Shown: positions 31,795-41,228, numbered from the stretch's first letter. The stretch is 47,647 nt of DNA from Nemertoderma westbladi (GCA_032718475.1 JAUCBJ010003761.1:1-47647), one strand, 5' to 3'. Made by a program: numbers and translations. Notes: generated from the sequence alone by a model not told the origin.

Positions 31795-32990
31795 TTGACA
31801 AATTGGGAGGAAGTCAATGGACGGGTGATAAACGCGATCCATCAATCATCGATTACTCCGGGCGACATCCCCGGAGATGACATAGTTATCGAGGAAATAC
31901 GACAAGCCGCACTCCTCGATGACGACTACCAAGAGTTGATGTGCGGAACTCTTAACGACTTCAGTCAACTCAAAAACTCATCGAAGTCTACACAACAATT
32001 TAAATCCATTCGCCAACACCTCTCAACAGAGGATGGCCTCGTACTATATGGACAATGGCTAGTCTTTCCTTTGAGCAAGAGAAGAGACGTTCTAGAACGT
32101 CTACATGCCACACACCAGGGAATGACTCAAACTAAATGCCATGCACGAGAAATTCTCTACTACCCCGGCATAACGTCTGACATCGAACATATGGTCTGAC
32201 GGTGCGACCAATGCCAAGAAAGACTCCCTAGCCTCCCCAGGGAGACTCTAATGAGTGACGACCACCCTACACACCCTTTCGAATACACATCAGCTGATCT
32301 TTTTGCACTGGCGGGTCAACATTTTCTAGTGTATGCTGATATTCTATCCGGTTATCCAATTGTGGCACAATGGTGAAACAATCCCACATCGCTACAAGTA
32401 TCAGCTGTTATAGGCAAGTTCTTTGTCGACCTGGGCGTCCTGACGAAATTATGAACAGATGGTGGACCACAATTCAAAGCTACTAACTTTGCGAAATTCC
32501 TCAAACATTGGGGTGTCCTATGGGCCCCAAGCACTCCGAATTTCCCGTCGAGTAATGGGCACGCCGAGGCACACGTCAAACTCATTAAAAACATGTTGGT
32601 GAAATTTCCAAACCCCAACATCCAGTCCGATAAATCCCTGGAGGCAATCTTAGAATTACGTAATACACCTCGGGAAGACGGACGTTCGCCCAATGAAATA
32701 ATATTCGGCCGAACCCTTAGGTCTCGAGTACCAGCCCACCTTACGGTGTATGACCCATCGTGGAAAAAATTCGCCGATGACATCGACTCAAAACGCGCAG
32801 TAATACATCAAAAAACTATTGATTAGTACAACTCTAGTGCTTGAGATTTAGAAAGACTTAAAATCGGAGACAGAGTCAGAATCCAGGACAAAACTTCCAA
32901 ACTTTGGAGACATCTGGGAGTCATAGTAAGCGTCGGAAGTCGACGCGACTACAGAGTGAAACTCGAATCCGGTCGGACATGGTGGAGAAA
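31795..32990 (+). pseudogene. Ty3/gypsy integrase remnant
   Basis: An H2C2 zinc finger (LHATHQGMTQTKCHAREILY then CDQCQERL) leads into the DDE core: ADLFALAGQHFLVYADILSG, TDGGPQFKATNFAKFLKHWG and SSNGHAEAHVKLIKNML carry the two Asp and the Glu positions. A C-terminal part (KIGDRVRIQDKTSKLWRHLG) follows. Stops interrupt it near 32199, 32374, 32455 and 32826. It would have joined cDNA ends to host DNA. Confidence 0.88.
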
Positions 32991-33285
32991 CCGATGGTTT
33001 CTCAGACTCTCTTATGATGCACAAGCTGAGGGGGGGATGAGACAGAAGCAATAGCCACTCAACCCTCATTCAAACCGACGCCACAACCCGAACTGAGCCC
33101 ACTGAGGCGCAGCCCCCGTAACCAGAATAAGAATGTGACTTTCCGGGAATAGCTGACGCATCACCCCTGAACTAGAGATGGATTAACAGTTATATGAGAT
33201 GTGGGATATGAAACACTTTATTATGCATTCATTGTGTTGGTGTCAGGTGATTATAATCTTAGGAAAAATTACTTAAAAGGGGAGT

Positions 33286-33456
33286 TGTTGTATCTGATAA
33301 GTATACAGTATAGATTATGTATATAGTGGTTACCACGGTAACACCAGGACACCTGTTGTGTGTTTGGTTTTAGGTTTCAGGAAGTTCACAATATACTGCT
33401 GTACGGCATACTCTCTGCATTATATTATATATGATGATATTATTGAGTATATAACA
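33286..33456 (+). repeat. 3' LTR of the Ty3/gypsy element
   Basis: Direct copy of the 5' LTR with the same TG...CA ends. It includes extra ACACCAGGACACCTGTTGTG and lacks some CTG-type sequence of the left copy. It is preceded by the polypurine tract. Confidence 0.92.
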
Positions 33457-33640
33457 GAGTGATTGAAACTACAACTGCTATCAATGGTAGCATAGATATA
33501 CAGCAGAAGGCCATAATAATATTACCAAAAATTATATATATTTTGTTCAGTTAATGACTATCATATAGCGTAATACTATTAGTTATTATTGCCAAAAACG
33601 AGCAATTGAGTAGTATGGTAGGCCTACGGTGTTGAGAATC

Positions 33641-34002
33641 TACGGTGGTGATTTGCGGCCATATTTACTTTTGTTGATATAATTCAATTTCTTTTCCTTT
33701 TTTTCTGACTATTTGCGGCCATATTGACTTTTTCAGAAATAATAATATTTATTTTCCTTTTTTCTATTAATTGTTCCTGCATTACTTTTCCTTTTTTTCT
33801 ATCAACTGTTTGGTCAATTACTTATTGTTGTTCTCTAGCGCAGTACCGGTACAGCTAGAGGCTACATGCTCACTATACAGCTATACAGTACGAACAGCTG
33901 ATAGAAAAAAGGTAAAGCAATTGATGGAACAGCTGATAAAAAAAAGGTAAAGTAATTAAATTATATCAGAAAAAGTAAATGTGGCCGCAAATCACCACCG
34001 TA
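33641..34002. mobile_element. Inverted-repeat DNA transposon (MITE-like), 362 bp
   Basis: The ends TACGGTGGTGATTTGCGGCC and its exact reverse complement form perfect 20-base terminal inverted repeats. The similarity continues for about 12 more bases with one mismatch. AGAATC directly flanks both sides (33635-33640 and 34003-34008), a 6-bp target duplication. A subterminal copy of ATTTGCGGCCATATT lies at 33711. The interior holds CTTTTTTT-type words on the left and AAAAAAGGTAA-type words on the right. It has no coding capacity, so it would be mobilised in trans. The superfamily is not known to me. Confidence 0.93.
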
Positions 34003-34020
34003 AGAATCAGCCAATTTCCT

Positions 34021-35597
34021 TTTTTAGCATTCTTTAAATGCCTTTTTTATCAATTTTCATAGTTTCATTACCTTTTTTATCATTTTTACTTTAATTTGCT
34101 TTTTTATACCAGTACCGGTAAGGGTGCGTATCAAGGCCAAACCTACTGTCTGACCGCTGGAATGTGAAAGTCATTCATTACCTTTTTTTTATCATTTTTA
34201 CTTCATTTCTTTTGTAAACCATTTCTTGTACATATCGTCGCACAATTAATTCTCTGAGAAACCAGAACATCATGATGTTGTTGGAATAAGTAGACTATTT
34301 GTTTATAAGTGTAACCATGAGAGACATAAGGTTTTACCTCGCCAGACACAAAATGATTACCAGTCGTCATTTCGAATCATCTCAAGGTGCTACTGAACTC
34401 AAATAACAATTAATACAGTCAGTCAGATAGTGCTTATGCACCCTACCGGTACCGAAATAAAAAAGGAAATGAAACTAAAAATAATAAAAAAGGAAATGAA
34501 GTAAAAATGATAAAAAAGGTCATAAAACTATGAAAATGATAAAAAAGGTAATGAAACTATGAAAATGATAAAAAAGGTAATGAAACTATGAAAATGATAA
34601 AAAAGGTAATGAAACTATGAAAATGATAAAAAAGGTAATGAAACTGTGAAAATGATAAAAAAGGTAATGAAACTATGAAAATGATAAAAAAGGTAATGAA
34701 ACTATGAAAATGATAAAAAAGGTAATGAAACTATGAAAATGATAAAAAAGGTAATGAAACTATGAAAATGATTAAAAAGGTAATGAAACTATAAAAATGA
34801 TAAAAAAGGTAATGAAACTATGAAAATGATAAAAAAGGTAATGAAACTATGAAAATGATAATAAAGGTAATGAAACTATGAAAATGTTAAAAAAGGCAAT
34901 GAAACTATGAAAATGATAAAAAAGGTAATGAAACTATGAAAATGATAAAAAAGGTAATGAAACTGTGAAAATGATAAAAAAGGTAATGAAACTATTAAAA
35001 TGATTAAAAAGGTAATGAAACTATAAAAATGATAAAAAAGGTAATGAAACTATAAAAATGATAAAAAAGGTAATGAAACTATGAAAATGATAAAAAAGGT
35101 AATGAAACTATGAAAATGATAATAAAGGTAATGAAACTATGAAAATGTTAAAAAAGGCAATGAAACTATGAAAATGATAAAAAAGGTAATGAAACTGTGA
35201 AAATGATAAAAAAGGTAATGAAACTATGAAAATGATAAAAAAGGTAATGAAACTATGAAAATGATAAAAACGGTAATGAAACTATGAAAATGATAAAAAA
35301 GGTAATGAAACTATGAAAATGATAAAAACGGTAATGAAACTATGAAAATGATAAAAAAGGTAATGAAACTATGAAAATGATAAAAAAGGTAATGAAACTA
35401 TGAAAATGATAAAAAAGGTAAATGAAACTATGAAAATGATAAAAAAGGTAATGAAACTATGAAAATGATAAAAAAGGTAATGAAACTATGAAAATGATAA
35501 AAAAGGTAATGAAACTATAAAAATGATAAAAAAGGTAATGAAACTATGAAAATGATAAAAAAGGTAATGAAACTATGAACATGATAAAAAAGGTAAG
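34021..35597. mobile_element. Foldback-like structure: inverted arms of 29-bp monomers
   Basis: The left arm (34021-34135) contains a perfect reverse complement of the satellite monomer (34053-34081), further degenerate ones, and AGTACCGGTAAGGGTGCG. The right arm begins at about 34433 with GCACCCTACCGGTACC, the inverted counterpart, and runs into about 40 direct monomers. The loop of about 300 bases (34136-34432) is unique. Long inverted repeats made of short tandem units are the defining feature of Foldback-type elements. Arms here are very unequal and no target duplication was found. Confidence 0.6.
34454..35596. repeat. 29-bp satellite, about 39 units
   Basis: The unit is GATAAAAAAGGTAATGAAAC plus TATGAAAAT. 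The first two or three units are divergent (GGAAATGAA) and the rest differ by occasional single bases (ATAATAAAGG, GTTAAAAAAGGC, AAACGG). Variant units recur in the same order (for example at 34780-34910 and 35005-35160), pointing to duplication of blocks several units long. Confidence 0.96.
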
Positions 35598-35712
35598 AAA
35601 AAAGAAACCCGTAAGATTAAAAATAATTATATTTACGATATTATAAGATAACTTATTGCCTGATTCTTACTGGTATTGCCCTTACTTGCCCTTACTGGTA
35701 TTCGTACTGGTC

Positions 35713-35917
35713 TTACTGGTATCGAAAGACAACGGGTTTAACCACTTCTTCTTCCCACTCAATTACCTGATGGACTTGTTCGCTCGGGAGTCTTTCTTGT
35801 AAAGGCCAAGATGGGAATTTATAGAATACCAGGTGACTTGTCTCAAATTTACCGAGGTCGATTTGGTGCTGGGGATGCATGCCTGTAGAGGGTGAAAACG
35901 CTGTGCCGACAGTGTGC
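35713..35917 (-). mobile_element. BEL/Pao-like fragment
   Basis: Minus-strand coding HLVFYKFPSWPLQERLPSEQ and VHQVIEWEEEVVKP parallels the segment LIERLPKERVYQVSEWEAES of the large BEL-like frame at 41229-43775. It joins directly to a family A fragment at about 35920 without a stop. Confidence 0.55.
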
Positions 35918-35919
35918 CT

Positions 35920-36038
35920 CCTGGAAAGCCTATTCAAGGCTGCCCATGCCTTTCCCTTACATATTCGAAGGTCCTCACCTGACTTCCGGATCCATGATCC
36001 CAGGTAACAGAAGTCGTCCACATGCTCATGCATACCAG
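35920..36038 (-). mobile_element. RTE-like family A internal fragment
   Basis: The minus strand encodes HEHVDDFCYLGSWIRKSGED followed by LRICKGKAWAALNRLSR, identical in style to other family A copies, but only about 118 bases long and truncated at both ends. It has no 3' tail, so it arrived by rearrangement and not by normal insertion. Confidence 0.85.
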
Positions 36039-36174
36039 GCATAAAGAGGTATTGCATTGTTTGTTGCCCATCTAGGTATAGGATAAAGAAAAATGTTCCA
36101 GAATATGGTATATTGATTAAATTAAATAAATGGCCTGCATAGGAGGCAAATACATGCAACTTTCGAATACCCAT

Positions 36175-37370
36175 CCCACTGGCTCACCCACGGAGGAGGA
36201 GGGAGGTGACTATCGCTGTTTCAAATTTCATGCAATCTCATTAAGATTAGTAGAAAATTTGGGGGGGAGGGGGGGGGGGGGCAGGTACCTGAATAACGAC
36301 ACTATATTCCAGGACATGGTGTAATGAAAGTGGTTTCATTTTCTTGGACAAACAGATCGACTACCACAGAGTCTAAGAATATATATTGACGTTGTTAAAT
36401 TTTGAAGATAGTTAGGCTAATGATTCATTCAACAAAATATTAGATAAAATTAATAAGGAATGGGCAAAAGTTGTCAAAAGTTGCTACTACTATTAAGGAA
36501 GTTGATTTAAAATATCACATAATAAATTATGATTCTACACCACGAACACACACTACCAAGTTCAAAATACTAACTGGTCCAACAGAAAAAATATACCTAT
36601 TCCGCTATTCGGTGAAAAATATTTAAAAAAAGTTGTTGACTTTTGAGACTATAAATTTGGGCAGTCTGCTTTATGAATTAATTTTGATTAGTTTTGATAT
36701 AACTATAACTAATACAGTACGTTTCCATTGATTGATAACAAGCAGTTCAAGGAATAGGTCCGTCTGTAATTTATATCATGTTAAATTACAAACTAATCAA
36801 TAACTAGTTATTGATTGTCTGTTTTGCTGCATTAGCATTGCATCGAATGAGGATTGATTTATAATGGAAACCTTATCGCTTTTTCCTGAATCGTAGATTC
36901 AAATCGAATACCACCAAGTACACTAAATGTAGTTGATCTGCATGCCTACCTTATTCATTTAGATCTCATGATAGTAGTTGTACTATTGAAAGTGTTTACG
37001 AACGTACAAAATTTATCGTTACATCATGCTGTGCCTGGGAAATGATTGTATTAAACATATGACATTCAAAAAATTATATTAATTTATCAGGAAATGAGTA
37101 CATAGAGATAAAGAACATTCAAAGTATAGGAATGAACAGATATGGGGGGAAACTGGGCGCAATAATAATTAACTCCCTCCAGGGGAAATTGGACGCAAAT
37201 AACAGTTGATTACTCTCAAAAATACAAAGATACATAGGCCTATTGTGCACTTCTGAAAAGTCACCAATATACTATTCTACTGAATTCTGTCTTCATAAAT
37301 GTGTTTGGGAATTTTTAAATTTCTGATAGTGGCAGTGCACAATCACCAAATGCTTTCGTTTATTGTTTTT
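36175..37370. other. AT-rich intergenic DNA
   Basis: No gene recognised. A G-run (G7-A-G13 or more) lies at 36261-36281. The remainder is unique AT-rich sequence. Confidence 0.6.
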
Positions 37371-37606
37371 AACTTTCGTTTATTGTTTTGGTTCCCCCAA
37401 CACGCATCTATAACCTGACCCATTACTAACCTGCTCCTTTAAATGACAATGGGACCTAACGCTCTTTGGGACCTAACACAACTATACCTATTTGTTTTCT
37501 TCAGGTCCCAAAGAGCGTTAGGTCCCATTGCCATTTAAAGGATCAGGTTAGTAAGGGAGGAGGTTACAGAGGCGTGATGGGGGAACCAAAACAATAAACA
37601 AAAGTT
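37371..37606. mobile_element. Hairpin (foldback/MITE-like) element, 236 bp
   Basis: Two arms of about 100 bases are inverted copies. The left runs from AACTTTCGTTTATTGTTTTG to CGCTCTTTGGGACCT; the right from AGGTCCCAAAGAGCGTTAGG to CAATAAACAAAAGTT, with few mismatches. The spacer is about 28 bases. Transcribed RNA would form a long hairpin. Possible target duplication at the edges is at most three or four T/A bases. Confidence 0.9.
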
Positions 37607-37742
37607 TATACATGTTACAATATTATGCAGGTCTTTATAATTGTGTCTTTGGTTTTTGTTTTGTAATCAGCCCCGACTGAGTGTTATTAGGATTAGTTTT
37701 AGGGGTAAACGCTATGCCTACACACATACACCTACTAGTAAG

Positions 37743-37807
37743 CAGGTTAGCAAAGAACCAGGTTACAGAGGCGAGTTGAAAGGAGCCAAAACAATAAACA
37801 AGAGTTA
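37743..37807. repeat. Diverged copy of one arm of the hairpin element
   Basis: GGTTAGCAAAGAACCAGGTT, CAGAGGCGAGTTG and CCAAAACAATAAACAAGAGT match the right arm at 37543-37606 with changes. It shows that the hairpin is a repeat family in this genome. Confidence 0.8.
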
Positions 37808-38339
37808 GGAATTTTTAGAAAAAATATATATCAATCAGTTAGTATTATAGCATAAAAGTGGCGTTAACGTGAAGGTTAAGGTTTGTATGCAAGTGCTGAA
37901 CTGGTGTATATAAAACATTCTTATAATATAAATTTTGTACTTTCCTTTTAGATTTATATGTACCTGTAGGTGCTAGCCCTGTAGGTGATGGTAACCCTGG
38001 TGGCAGAAATATATTGATTGAATAGATAAACTGTTTATTTACTAACGAGGCTAAACTCCAAGCAACACGAACGTTAAGATTGTAGTTTATGTCGTCGACG
38101 TAAGGCGCTGGCCTCAGGATTAACGAGAGAAAGTAGTAGTTCAACTATCGATCTTGGCACACATACATCTTTCAATTTCAAATACTGCCACATATTTCTG
38201 TAGCCTCACGATATTCCCGAACCATTAACTTTATCGATAATAAGTTGAATGACTGTGTCGATATTATAATTACAGTTTCGTCTTCTCAAACCCACACTGC
38301 TAATCCGCCTCCGGATAGTCCTCTCACTAATGTTTATAC
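37808..38339. other. No gene recognised
   Basis: A 99-codon minus-strand frame (37845-38144) has no recognisable domain and is not called. The segment just before 38340 is open in frame with the family B fragment but shows no family B homology. Confidence 0.5.
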
Positions 38340-38888
38340 AGGACATAGGAAAGCAAAGTTAGGAAAGCAAATGGCTTGGGTAGCTCTATCAAAAATGGAT
38401 ACCATCTGGAAATCAGATCTCTCCAGGCACCTGAAGACTAAGTTCTTTCGAGCCACAGTGGAAAGTGTATTTTTATACGGGGGTGAGACCTGGACACTGA
38501 CTAAATCCCTTGAACCACGAATTGATGGTTGCTACACAAGACTACTAAGGGTAGCCAGCTTTAAACATCAGCTGGAGACAACACATGACAAACGCCGAGC
38601 TTTGTGGTACAATACCACCTGTATCAACTACCCTCCGTGAACGCAGATTAAGATTCAGTGGGCACTGCTGGCGAAGTAAAGACGAGGTCATACCAGATCT
38701 ACTTCTCTGGCAACCAACACATGGAAAGCGCAGTCGTGGACGACCGGCCATATCATATATAGATCAACTTGACAGGGATACTGAACTTGAGAGAAACGAA
38801 ATTGCGACAAATATGGAGAATCGGGAATCCTGGAAGGATCTCATTTCCACTGTCCGAGAATGCTCGACCTAGTAGTAGTAGTAGTAGT
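38340..38888 (+). mobile_element. RTE-like family B, 5'-truncated copy with (TAG) tail
   Basis: Plus strand: MAWVALSKMDTIWKSDLSRH, then FLYGGETWTLTKSLEPRIDG, a frameshift near 38600-38640, then RLRFSGHCWRSKDEVIPDLL and ISYIDQLDRDTELERNEIAT. The stop TAG at 38870-38872 is itself the first unit of the TAGTAGTAGTAGTAG tail. This copy supplies the part missing at the left window edge. Confidence 0.9.
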
Positions 38889-38963
38889 ACTGGCATACAG
38901 CTGCACACCGCAATCCTGGTGTCACATGTCACAAGCGAAAATGCCCCCCAGGCGAGATTGCCC

Positions 38964-39020
38964 GGGGGGGGGGGGGGTGTATTATCGCCTAGCTCCTTAT
39001 GCCCCCCCCCCCCTCCCCCC
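38964..39020. repeat. G-run and C-run able to pair
   Basis: G14 (38964-38977) and C12-T-C6 (39002-39020) are separated by 24 bases. With CCC before the G-run and GGG after the C-run they could form a strong hairpin, or a quadruplex on either strand. Confidence 0.85.
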
Positions 39021-39133
39021 GGGACACATTGGCCTACTGTAGCGCCACATCGCCTACCCCACACTTCACTGAAAACTGAAACAACCACCTTCTAACAGTA
39101 GGCCTATACCGTTACTACTGTATTGCACTGTCT

Positions 39134-40345
39134 ACTACTACTACTACTAGGATCGGCATGCTGCATTGCAGCTGCATTTTTAAGAATGTTGTGCCGGCTT
39201 GTCAACAAAATTGCACCGCCACAACTCCCTATCACCCATGACATTTGCTAGATCATCCGCATCTTTAAGGCCAGTGTCCTTTAAGATGCGTCTCAAGAAA
39301 GTCATGGGCTGTCCACCATGCTTATTCACTACATGAGGCTGCCAAAGTACAAGATTATGCACTGGCTGGTCCTTACGGCGAAAGCAATGTCCAGCAAAGC
39401 GGAGGCGATTTTGTTCTAGTGTCAAGCTTGGGGGAGACACCTCCAATGTTATATAGTGTCTGGTTGGAGATGTGTGCATTGTACGTGACACAATGAACCC
39501 GGCGTAGCATTCTTGTGAATGTGCCATCCAGAGATTTGGTGTCCACAGCAGTTAGAGCCCAGCATGGACTCCCGTAGAGGAGTACTGGAACTACTGCTGC
39601 TCTAAATAATCGGACCTTAAGTTTCCGATTAATTCTCGGTGACTTCCAAATCCTGGAAAGCCTATTCAAGGCTGCCCATGCCTTTCCCTTACGTATTCGA
39701 AGGTCCTCACCTGACTTCCGGATCCATGATCCCAGGTAACAGAAGTCGTCCACATGCTCAAGCATACCATCCTTTGAGCTTATGCTCATCCGATCAGAGA
39801 CTTGCTGAGGACTTTCAAAGTTAACTGTCAAAATTTTGGTCTTTCTGGAGTTAATAAAAAGACCAACACTAGAAGCAGCATGTTCTAATGAGCTGAGGAG
39901 CCGTTGGGCTCCCTCTAATGTTTCTGAGAGTACTCCTAAGTCATCAGCAAAGTCTAGATCAGATAGGTACTTGACAGGATTTCCTCGACTTCTGGAGCCA
40001 GTAGGTGGAGTTATCATCACCCCATCATCATTATGATGATCTAAGGACATGCGTAGAACATAGTCAACCACAATAATGAACAAGAATGGTGCAAGTGTGT
40101 CTCCTTGGAGGACGCCCCATAACACTTCAAATGGTTCTGTGTCACCGGCAACAGTAGACACAAATGTTGTCGAACCATCCAATACTGATCTGATTGCAGC
40201 AATAATTTTATCAGGAATCCCATATAATGAAAGTATGCTGAACATACGTGAGCGAGAGACTGAATCAAAGGCCTTGAAGAAGTCAACAAAGACAACAGCC
40301 AGATGCCTGTCTTTCTTTTTTGATAACTCTTCAATTATTCTGAAA
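39134..40345 (-). mobile_element. RTE-like family A, copy with near-intact RT
   Basis: The 3' end (minus sense) is GCAATGCAGCATGCCGATCC followed by (TAG)n at 39134-39151. The 5' truncation is at about 40345 in the RT fingers (RIIEELSKKKDRHLAVV). Only one frameshift is evident: a deletion of about 8 bases near 39434 relative to the copy at 1098-2868. It is the best preserved family A palm in the window. Confidence 0.92.
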
Positions 40346-40425
40346 ACAGGAATAGCTGAACATATCGTCTTGTGCTTTTTCTGCACTGACACGGTGCGCT
40401 GGCGAACTGTCCGGACCTCAAACAA
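39373..40425 (-). CDS. Family A reverse transcriptase frame (truncated)
   Basis: A 350-codon frame. Roughly the first 28 residues come from flanking DNA; the RT starts at RIIEELSKKK. Motifs: block A VVFVDFFKAFDSVSRSRMF, block B GVLQGDTLAPFLFIIVVDY, catalytic DLDFADDLGVLSET, then FCYLGSWIRKSGEDLRIRKG and VPVLLYGSPCWALTAVDTKS. An 8-base deletion switches it out of frame after YNIGGVS. The rest of the tail is open at 39180-39527. Without the fingers or endonuclease it cannot be active. Confidence 0.88.
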   Translation of the reverse strand: MFEVRTVRQRTVSVQKKHKTICSAIPVFRIIEELSKKKDRHLAVVFVDFFKAFDSVSRSRMFSILSLYGIPDKIIAAIRSVLDGSTTFVSTVAGDTEPFEVLWGVLQGDTLAPFLFIIVVDYVLRMSLDHHNDDGVMITPPTGSRSRGNPVKYLSDLDFADDLGVLSETLEGAQRLLSSLEHAASSVGLFINSRKTKILTVNFESPQQVSDRMSISSKDGMLEHVDDFCYLGSWIRKSGEDLRIRKGKAWAALNRLSRIWKSPRINRKLKVRLFRAAVVPVLLYGSPCWALTAVDTKSLDGTFTRMLRRVHCVTYNAHISNQTLYNIGGVSPKLDTRTKSPPLCWTLLSP

Positions 40426-40429
40426 TTTT

Positions 40430-40844
40430 CTGTATTGCTGTATATTACAGTCCTATAATTTTTATCTGTTGTGTATCATTCAGTCATTTTATATCGGCCT
40501 ATGGTAGTAGCTTAGTGTAGTGTTCTTTCATTTTATATCAGCCAATTAGGCTTATAAAGAAAATATAATGTAAGGAAAATGTTTGCTTCGAAGAATACGT
40601 AATGCATCCTCGCAGGCGCAAGTATCCATGTCAGGTAATAATATTAAACGTTTATTTATTATGTTATGTAGGCCTACATACCGAGACGAGACAGCGAGAC
40701 TATGTTAATTTAAATTTATATATTTATATATTTCACGAATTTATCAGTATTCTAGAATCCTTTGCCTTTCCTATATTAATTACATTATTCTTACACCGCA
40801 TTCCGGAAGTATGCTATTTCAACATATTAATTTATATTTTTTAG
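40430..40844. other. AT-rich interval, no gene
   Basis: No recognisable coding or repeat structure. It ends with a pyrimidine-rich tract (TTTATATTTTTTAG) that could serve as a splice acceptor for the following PHD-like segment. Confidence 0.5.
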
Positions 40845-41038
40845 GTTTGTACATCAGAGTGGGACCACTCATCTGCGAGTATAGAGTGTGCTTACTGTGA
40901 ATCGTGGACGCACGCTGATTGTCTTCAAAATACCTCTGGTAGATTTTCAGATTTGGCAGCGCGACAATATGCCTTTTTTGTGTAGACAGTGTACGATGAT
41001 GAATACAACGTGTATGATATTCAAGCAGCTTTAAAAAG
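40845..41038 (+). pseudogene. PHD-finger-like exon with internal stop
   Basis: Between a possible acceptor (TTTTTTAG, 40843-40844) and a donor (AAAAAG then GTAACT, 41039) the frame reads VCTSEWDHSSASIECAYCES, then WTHADCLQ and LAARQYAFF, before an in-frame TAG at 40983-40985. The expected PHD ending (FLCRQCT) is readable one frame over. The pattern IECxxCxxWxHxxC is typical of PHD fingers, which occur in chromatin proteins and also in some retroelement proteins. It may be a decayed host exon or the 5' end of the neighbouring BEL-like element. Confidence 0.42.
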
Positions 41039-41092
41039 GTAACTGGCTCATTTCTAATTACAATCGTTACAGATTTAAGTATAATTTATAAG

Positions 41093-41227
41093 TATTTATT
41101 ATATGGAAAACTAATAATATCGATTTATATTCTGCCAACCCCGAGCGAGCGACGTCAATATACATGACAGGTTCGGGGTTCTAAGAGAAATACAGTAGAG
41201 CGAGATTTGCTTTCCATATAATAAATA
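41093..41227. repeat. Short inverted-repeat element upstream of the BEL-like frame
   Basis: TATTTATTATATGGAAA (41093-41109) and its exact reverse complement (41211-41227) bracket 135 bases. A second inverted pair lies inside: AACCCCGAG (41137-41145) and TTCGGGGTT (41172-41180). It may be a MITE-like element or a structured leader. Confidence 0.75.
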
Positions 41228-41228
41228 G

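Larger units (their letters stand above)
29105..33456 (+). mobile_element. Ty3/gypsy LTR retrotransposon, full span, decayed
   Basis: Two direct LTRs of about 170 bases (TGTTGT...ATAACA) bracket gag, protease, RT and integrase remnants in the Ty3/gypsy order. The frame is broken many times and RNase H is missing between RT and integrase. A purine-rich tract AAAAGGGGAG (33275-33284) lies just before the 3' LTR. The LTRs differ at several positions and by indels, so the insertion is old. GAGTG occurs at 29096-29100 and 33457-33461, but the left copy is four bases away from the LTR edge, so the target duplication is uncertain. Confidence 0.93.

Noticed and set aside
16834-35597. CRISPR arrays suggested by regularly spaced repeats
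   Set aside because: The arrays are head-to-tail satellites without unique spacers, in clearly eukaryotic DNA with no cas-like genes.
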